Shown here in pieces: positions 59,149 to 64,000 of a stretch of 64,000 nucleotides of DNA. The DNA is from Pyrrhosoma nymphula. Lineage: Eukaryota; Arthropoda; Insecta; Odonata; Coenagrionidae. The notes below the pieces were generated by a model. That model was not told the DNA's origin and ran no database searches. It saw nothing but the letters and a program-made list of their open reading frames with translations. Positions within the stretch are counted from its first letter, which is position 1. Each line of letters begins with the position of its first letter. The position numbers and the translations under genes are program-made. The DNA is taken from positions 51,171,985 through 51,235,984 of the forward strand of contig OY754335.1 in NCBI GenBank assembly GCA_963573305.1, written 5' to 3'.

Positions 59149-59809
59149 GTAAGTGGGCTCCAGATCTAAAGGAAATGGAGGCTTGAGGTGTATGGAATAT
59201 GTATGTATTTAGCTATCATTGCATTTAGATTATTTGAATTGGAGGACTCATTACGTTGAGATTCTTTGAATTGGAGGACTTCCGGATTCCAATGCTTTGC
59301 TTCATCGTTGTGGTGATGACATTTCGCATCCATTGGAGGGTTCATCTTCAGATCAGGATCTGATGGCTATGGTGGAATTTAACCTGTTTATACATCATCT
59401 TCAGGGTGGCCTCCTGATTGCTTGGCCAATCACAGGTGAGGAAACCAAAGTTGGCACATTTACGTTTTGGCGGGCATCTGATATATGAAATGTATATGTG
59501 CCAAATTTGGTTTCCTCACCTGTGATTTGCCAAGCAATTGGGAGGCTACCTTGAGGATGGTTTATAAACTGGTTTAATTCCACCATCGCCATCAGATCCT
59601 GATCTGAAGATTCTCCTGTCAATGGATGAGAAAAATCATCACCACGACAATGAAACAATTCAGTAGAACCAGGAAGTCCTCCAATTCAAATAAACTCAGT
59701 GCTGCAAAAGCCTCATGCAAAATTTGCATTGATAATATATTACATTTTATAGCATGCTGCATTCAGTGATGATTTTTTCATTTACTTACTCCTTTTCTTC
59801 TTCTTCCAG
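59149..59809 (+). other. DGK-theta intron (661 bp) with large fold-back
   Basis: Bounded by GTAAGT and CTTCTTCCAG. About two thirds is the inverted repeat 59265-59690, so the pre-mRNA could form a hairpin between the exons that precede and begin the kinase domain. Confidence 0.9.
59265..59690. repeat. Fold-back repeat, about 200-bp arms
   Basis: The left arm (TTTGAATTGGAGGACTTCC ... CCAAAGTTGGCACAT) and right arm (ATGTGCCAAATTTGG ... GGAAGTCCTCCAATTCAAA) pair over about 200 bp with a loop of about 20 bp and some mismatches. The arms include ATCTTCAGATCAGGATCTGA / TCAGATCCTGATCTGAAGAT. Confidence 0.9.
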
Positions 59810-59984
59810 TGATGCTATTGCCTAACATTGAGCCAAGTATGGTTCCTCCTGGTGTTCAGCCGTTATTAGTGTTTGTTAATGTCAAATCAGGTGGCTGTCA
59901 GGGACTGGAGTTGATATCCAGCTTCAGGAAATTGTTAAACCCTTACCAAGTTTTTGATCTCGACAATGGAGGTCCTCTACCTGG
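59810..59984 (+). CDS. Dgkq: DGK-theta exon: start of catalytic (DAGKc) domain
   Basis: The acceptor is the pyrimidine-rich CTTCTTCTTCCAG and the donor GTAAGC; it enters phase 1 and leaves phase 2. It encodes VMLLPNIEPSMVPPG and then PLLVFVNVKSGGCQG, the canonical start of the diacylglycerol kinase catalytic fold with the NxKSGG glycine-rich loop (in-window residues 521-526). SFRKLLNPYQVFDL and NGGPLPG follow, both strongly conserved across animal DGKs. Confidence 0.97.
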
Positions 59985-60264
59985 GTAAGCCATGCTATTT
60001 TGATTAATTACACATAAATGTTCACTCTGCTTCCTCTGATACTATCATTCATACTGATTTTTATTGATTTAAGTTTTGCCGTATTTAATGGCATTTCATA
60101 ATGCATTCATGTATGTCATCATGCAGTACTTAGTGTGTTTCATTCTCTTATGTCTAATTGTGAAGATAAAGATTTTGACAGGCTATGATTGTAATGAGCT
60201 TGGTTTAAAAACTAGATTAGCTTGTGATAAATTTTTTATTACTTATTTAAATTCATTTTTCTAG

Positions 60265-60413
60265 GTTGTATGTTTTCCGTCACATCAAGGACTATCGAAT
60301 TTTAGTTTGTGGTGGTGATGGAACAATAGGTTGGGTGTTGCAGTGTTTGGACAATGTGGGGCAGGACAGTGAGTGCTCATCACCACCTTGTGCAATAGTG
60401 CCTCTTGGGACAG
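60265..60413 (+). CDS. Dgkq: DGK-theta exon: GGDGT nucleotide-binding motif
   Basis: The acceptor is TTTTTCTAG and the donor GTATGG; it enters phase 2 and leaves phase 1. It encodes LYVFRHIKDYRILVCGGDGT followed by IGWVLQCLDN. GGDGT (in-window residues 572-576) is the signature nucleotide-binding motif of diacylglycerol, sphingosine and related lipid kinases, and the residues are intact. The exon ends in CAIVPLGTG, whose last Gly is split across the intron into GND of the next exon, giving the conserved PLGTGND element. Confidence 0.98.
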
Positions 60414-61486
60414 GTATGGCAGTTGAATATTCATTGTCTCTTCCCTTATTTCTCCTATGATAAGGGATTCTTTCGAACTTAGTAGCATTTTTTTCACCAT
60501 GCTAGGATCTCTGCCACTTTTCTGACTTATTGTAATAAAGTTGTTAGTCCAATCCTGTCATTCCAAATTATCCTGTGCATTTCAGTTAGGTTAGTCCAAA
60601 AGAATCGGCTTCAGTATTTCTCTCGGGAATATTAAGTCTTGAATTTATGAGAAATCATGATTTTAGCTTAAAGTGATGCTGAACCTTTTGGAAAAAGTAC
60701 TCTGAAAGCCGTCATTTACTGGTCAATACTCTTCAGTAAGTGCTCAACTCCATCAGTCAGGTGCTGATCAATTATCACGCGTAACTGATAGGTGTTTCAA
60801 AAAACTGATCACAATCTATTACCAGTAACTGGTGACTTACCTCACCAGTAACTGGTGAACTTTCTTGCCGGTGACTGATAATTTTTCTCATCAGTAACTG
60901 TTAAGTGTGTGGAAAAACTAATCAGCTGCTCCTCCATTATTGATCAGTTTTTTGGTACAATTTTGCTAAGGACATAAAGCCTTATTGTTATCATCATATG
61001 GTGCACATACTTTAACGTGTGGTGCTCCTTTCCTAATGAAAATTTTGACCAGGAAAACGTGGAAAAATCCTGGAATTTCATAATTTCTCATCTTTGGCAA
61101 ACCGATGTTAGAAGTTGTGGTGTGCCTAATGGGTGGCGGGGCTGGCCCCTGCCAGGGGTGCCATCACGGACGAGGTGGTGCGATGATTTTTGTCCCCCCA
61201 AATATAAGACAATGTTGAAGTGAACAATGTCCTCCACGTATCCAATTTGGAAAATGTAGAGAACATAAAGTAATAACAAAAGGAGGAAAATAGAGAATTA
61301 GATAAAGATTAGGGGGGAGGAGGGAAGGGGGCTACTCCTTCCAATTCCTTCCATTTTGCCTGGGACCCAAAGTAAACCAATGGTTAGATGACAAACTTTT
61401 AGAAGTGTATGTACGTATCTATTCTTATTAAAGCACCATGCCATGTACTTTCATGTCTTGAAAAATAAATTCATCATATTTTTCAG
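60414..61486 (+). other. DGK-theta intron (1073 bp) with degenerate repeats
   Basis: Bounded by GTATGG and ATTTTTCAG. 60725-60955 contains several copies of CAGTAACTGGTGA-like words. 61100-61200 is a GC-rich patch (GGCGGGGCTGGCCCCTGCCA) followed by a C run, perhaps another MITE end. Confidence 0.8.
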
Positions 61487-61738
61487 GGAATGACCTTGCA
61501 AGGGTATTGCGCTGGGGTCCTGGTTACACTGGGGGTGAAGATCCACTGAATCTCTTGCGAGATGTTATTGATGCAGAGGAGATCCGGCTGGACCGGTGGA
61601 CAGTGGTCTTTCACCCAGAGGACAAGGCATCCTCATCGTCGTCATCAGGGGAGGACAAGACGGGAGCTGGGGCAGCAGGAGCCGGTGGGGCGTCAGGGAC
61701 CAGTGGAACGCAACAACAGCAATTGGCCAACTCCACAG
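61487..61738 (+). CDS. Dgkq: DGK-theta exon: rest of DAGKc domain plus low-complexity linker
   Basis: The acceptor is ATTTTTCAG and the donor ACAG/GTGAGG, phase 1. It encodes NDLARVLRWGPGYTGGEDPL, completing the active-site region, then AEEIRLDRWTVVF. After about residue 651 the protein becomes low complexity: six consecutive Ser, then Gly/Ala-rich sequence, then four Gln, ending LANSTG. This insert lies where the DAGKc half should connect to the DAGKa accessory half, which is not found before 64000. Translation through the donor meets a stop 33 bp later, supporting that the exon is spliced there. Confidence 0.95.
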
Positions 61739-62090
61739 GTGAGGGATTGATTGCTCTGATGGAGAGAGATTAAGAGGACAGCTGCTATATTTAAGCATAC
61801 ATAGGCTGCATTCATGTAGTTGTCGCATAACGTTGTGGCACTCACTTGTACGTAGAATGACCTCAGGAGAAGAGAGTACAGAAGATGCTTAGGTTATATC
61901 TAGAGGTCCCTTAGCCCTACCATACCTCTGTCGAATGATCAATTCTTAACCCCTTTAATGAGGACTTTTTTCAATAGTCACTCGTCTGGTGGGGTTTTTC
62001 TATCTGTATGTATATATTTAATTTAGTCATGGTGGAATATAGTCTTATTGACTTGCGAGTAAGAATATTGAAAGAAAAATTTTTTGAATG

Positions 62091-62138
62091 TCCTGCTAAA
62101 TTATTTAAACAATATTTAAAAAAAATAATTTAGCAGGA
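62091..62138. repeat. 16-bp inverted repeat
   Basis: TCCTGCTAAATTATTT (62091-62106) and AAATAATTTAGCAGGA (62123-62138), exact reverse complements. Confidence 0.85.
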
Positions 62139-62152
62139 TTGGTAAATTAAAA

Positions 62153-62182
62153 TGGGGAGCACGGCTATTGACGTGCTCCCCT
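62153..62182. repeat. 10-bp GC-rich hairpin
   Basis: GGGGAGCACG and CGTGCTCCCC flank an 8-nt loop. In a eukaryotic intron this is not a transcription terminator; it is probably part of a decayed MITE. Confidence 0.6.
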
Positions 62183-64000
62183 TTAAAGGGATTAATTTGC
62201 CCTCAGTGACCTCAAACTCCACACTCAAGTGCCAACAAGTTTACCTATGCCTATACATATGCATACAATACATATTGTATTTTACATGTAATATATACAT
62301 ACATATTGTATTTTTACGCTATTGATAGAAATACATAATTGTTTTGTTGCGCTGTTTTTATAGATATATGTCTGTATTGTTGCATTGTTTTTTCTTCTCT
62401 TGAATTTGGCCTTCTAAGGACCATGAAAAATAACCGCTGTTTTGCATTATTTTTCATTTTCTGCTTCTTTTCTTGCTCTTCATTAATTTGTCATCCTTTC
62501 ACTTTACTTTCTCCTACTCTCTTCCATCCAGCTGCTATTTCCTTCCTTCTTTTCCTTCTTCAAGTAACCCTTAAAGTTTTGTATTAATCTGCTAAATTAA
62601 ATGTATCCAGCAGTATGTCTTCCATTATCCTCATCTCTTCCATGCCTTTCTTTATCACTTGAACCCAATGGTTACCATCCTTACTCTTTTATTTATTTTA
62701 TAAAATTTGATTTTAAACATGATTGAAAATTCATTTCGTAAGTCTACTTAGTTTTCCATGTTCATTATGCAGAGGAAGAACCCAACTCTGCTTTTCCTAA
62801 TCTCATCTGATATTTTTTTGCATTCCTCATTCTTGTATAAGTCATTATTCATCATTTTCCTAAACTCACCTTTCTCTGTTTTTAGTGGTTCTTGGATTTT
62901 TCTGAGAATCTTTCTTTCCTTCTTCACCATGTCTTCTCTTTCTTCAGATTTAATGGAGAACATGCATTCAGTGGTGCATAGACTTTCTGGCTTGATTACT
63001 GTATCGTAGTGTCATATTTTGGTTTTAGTGGAGAGATTTGCATTGTTTTTAGTTAAAAACAAAAATATATTAGACCGTGACTATACAGATTGACATACTT
63101 GCAAAGGAATTAGATGACATTATGTCTACTGAAAAAACGGCTTTTGTTCCTAAAGAGAGGAAACTGAAGGAAGATGATAATGAACACTCACTGTGTCATA
63201 CATATGGGGGAGCGCCACAATTTTATACAAGAACAGACTGAGGTAATGAATCGAACTGTTGTTAGAAGGTAATTGTTATTCCATGTTACATATTTTTTTA
63301 ATATTAACAATAGTAAAAATTTTAATTTGTTACAAGCAGAGGGAGCCAGCTTCGTACGGGAAGCTGTGAATTAATGGTACCAATCATGCATAAAGGAACC
63401 GGGCTAATGTAAAGCATTTTACATTTTATCAGCTAAAAAAAAGTTTATATGTGATGTGAAATTTGTTTCGAGAATATTTTAAATGGCATATTCTATATAG
63501 ATTTCAGAAGAAAAGAAAAAACAAATAGTACAAAAAAACCACCTATCTGGAAAGATTATTACAATCTGGGTCCAGAAATAATGCTAAATAATGTTAATAA
63601 GGGCAACAATGGTGCCCATTGAATGTCAGTGGGAGAAGTCATTTGTGTGTGATGTGATTATAAGAATCAATGTAACGTGCTAAATGCAGGAACAATCTAT
63701 TAGTTGTCAACCGCATGTGGGGACTTGGGAGTGAAAAATACCTCCAATGAATTCTCACTGAAATTCACTTGATTCGCCTTCTTCCGATCTCCTTCTTCAA
63801 TTCCCCGTATAATCCTTTCATTACCAGCCTACTAATCTATGGTACAAACAACCTCAGTTGTTGTTTGCCTCTCCAAATAACCAACAAGCAAGTTAATCCA
63901 CTTCCCACCCAAAAAATGTTGACTGTATGTCTCATTATAGTGAATCATTTTACATCAAATGCCTTCCTTATTCCATATTATTTATGATAAATCTATAAAA

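Larger units (their letters stand above)
10242..61738 (+). other. Dgkq: Diacylglycerol kinase theta gene, internal 12 exons (5' and 3' ends outside window)
   Basis: Twelve exons join in one frame (total 2068 nt, about 690 codons), each flanked by AG and GT and phase-compatible with the next. The product phosphorylates diacylglycerol to phosphatidic acid using ATP; theta-type enzymes act in lipid signalling at membranes and the nucleus. The domain order seen is C1 (in-window residues 5-52), C1 (71-121), Ser/Gly-rich linker (about 163-224), bipartite RA/PH-like region (about 225-390), a spacer to about 497, then the DAGKc catalytic half (about 513-650). Family knowledge says theta enzymes carry three C1 domains, so the first C1 and the N-terminus are missing here, as is the DAGKa accessory half. 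Introns range from 144 bp to about 25.9 kb. Identification is very secure; the exact start of the fourth exon has two options. Confidence 0.95.
61739..64000 (+). other. Start of the next DGK-theta intron; no exon seen
   Basis: It starts with GTGAGG. I searched for the DAGKa segment (Asn-Tyr-Cys/Phe-Gly-x-Gly-x-Asp-Ala) and did not find it. Small hairpins are listed separately; the rest is AT-rich with pyrimidine-rich tracts (62380-62560, 62760-62960). Confidence 0.7.

Noticed and set aside
61950..62195. A second TTAA-flanked MITE (CCCCTTTAA ... TTAAAGGGA)
   Set aside because: The inverted match is only about nine AT-rich bases and the flanks are not duplicated.

Overview
This window is arthropod (most likely insect) nuclear DNA, not a microbial genome. 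It is AT-rich, with short exons separated by long introns bounded by GT/AG sites, and densely filled with old transposable elements (piggyBac, mariner, pogo/Tigger, hAT, several non-LTR retrotransposon families, tRNA-derived and 5S-derived SINEs, fold-back repeats). I do not name a species.

One host gene runs through the window on the + strand: a diacylglycerol kinase of the theta type (DGK-theta). I recognise twelve consecutive coding exons between 10242 and 61738. Their splice phases all agree, giving about 690 residues. In order they encode the second C1 zinc-binding domain, the third C1 domain, a Ser/Gly-rich linker, the two-part Ras-association/PH-like region, and the N-terminal half of the kinase catalytic domain with the GGDGTIGW nucleotide-binding motif. 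The gene is incomplete at both ends. The first C1 domain and the start codon must lie upstream of base 1 or remain unseen in 1-10241. The accessory half of the catalytic domain must lie beyond 64000. Exons cluster at 56-62 kb, while the 5' half is spread out; the intron 19336-45209 is about 25.9 kb.

Region by region: 1-10241 (probable intron) holds a 5S-rRNA-derived SINE with target-site duplication, tRNA-SINE pieces, a TIR-bounded piggyBac with a decayed transposase, and an internally deleted mariner. 10345-19172 holds a pogo-like repeat with a nested insertion, an RTE-like RT remnant, tRNA-SINE fold-backs, a near-perfect 95-bp-arm palindrome and a 122-bp tandem duplication. 19336-45209 holds nested pogo-like elements, a Tigger-type element with a dead transposase, an antisense non-LTR remnant and a TIR/TSD-bounded hAT element with a broken TTF-finger transposase. 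45393-56103 holds a hAT MITE, two further MITEs, jockey/CR1-like remnants on both strands and a CAGGGTG-ended element with a nested retrotransposon. 56222-61486 contains the compact 3' exons with two fold-back repeats between them. 61739-64000 has no exon I can recognise.

The most unusual features are the number of long inverted repeats inside one transcription unit (about a dozen), several carrying a CTGANGA-hairpin-GAAAC motif that resembles a hammerhead core; two copies of one fold-back family in opposite orientation 34 kb apart; and the 5S-derived SINE. I see no prokaryotic system, CRISPR array, viral gene or toxin gene.
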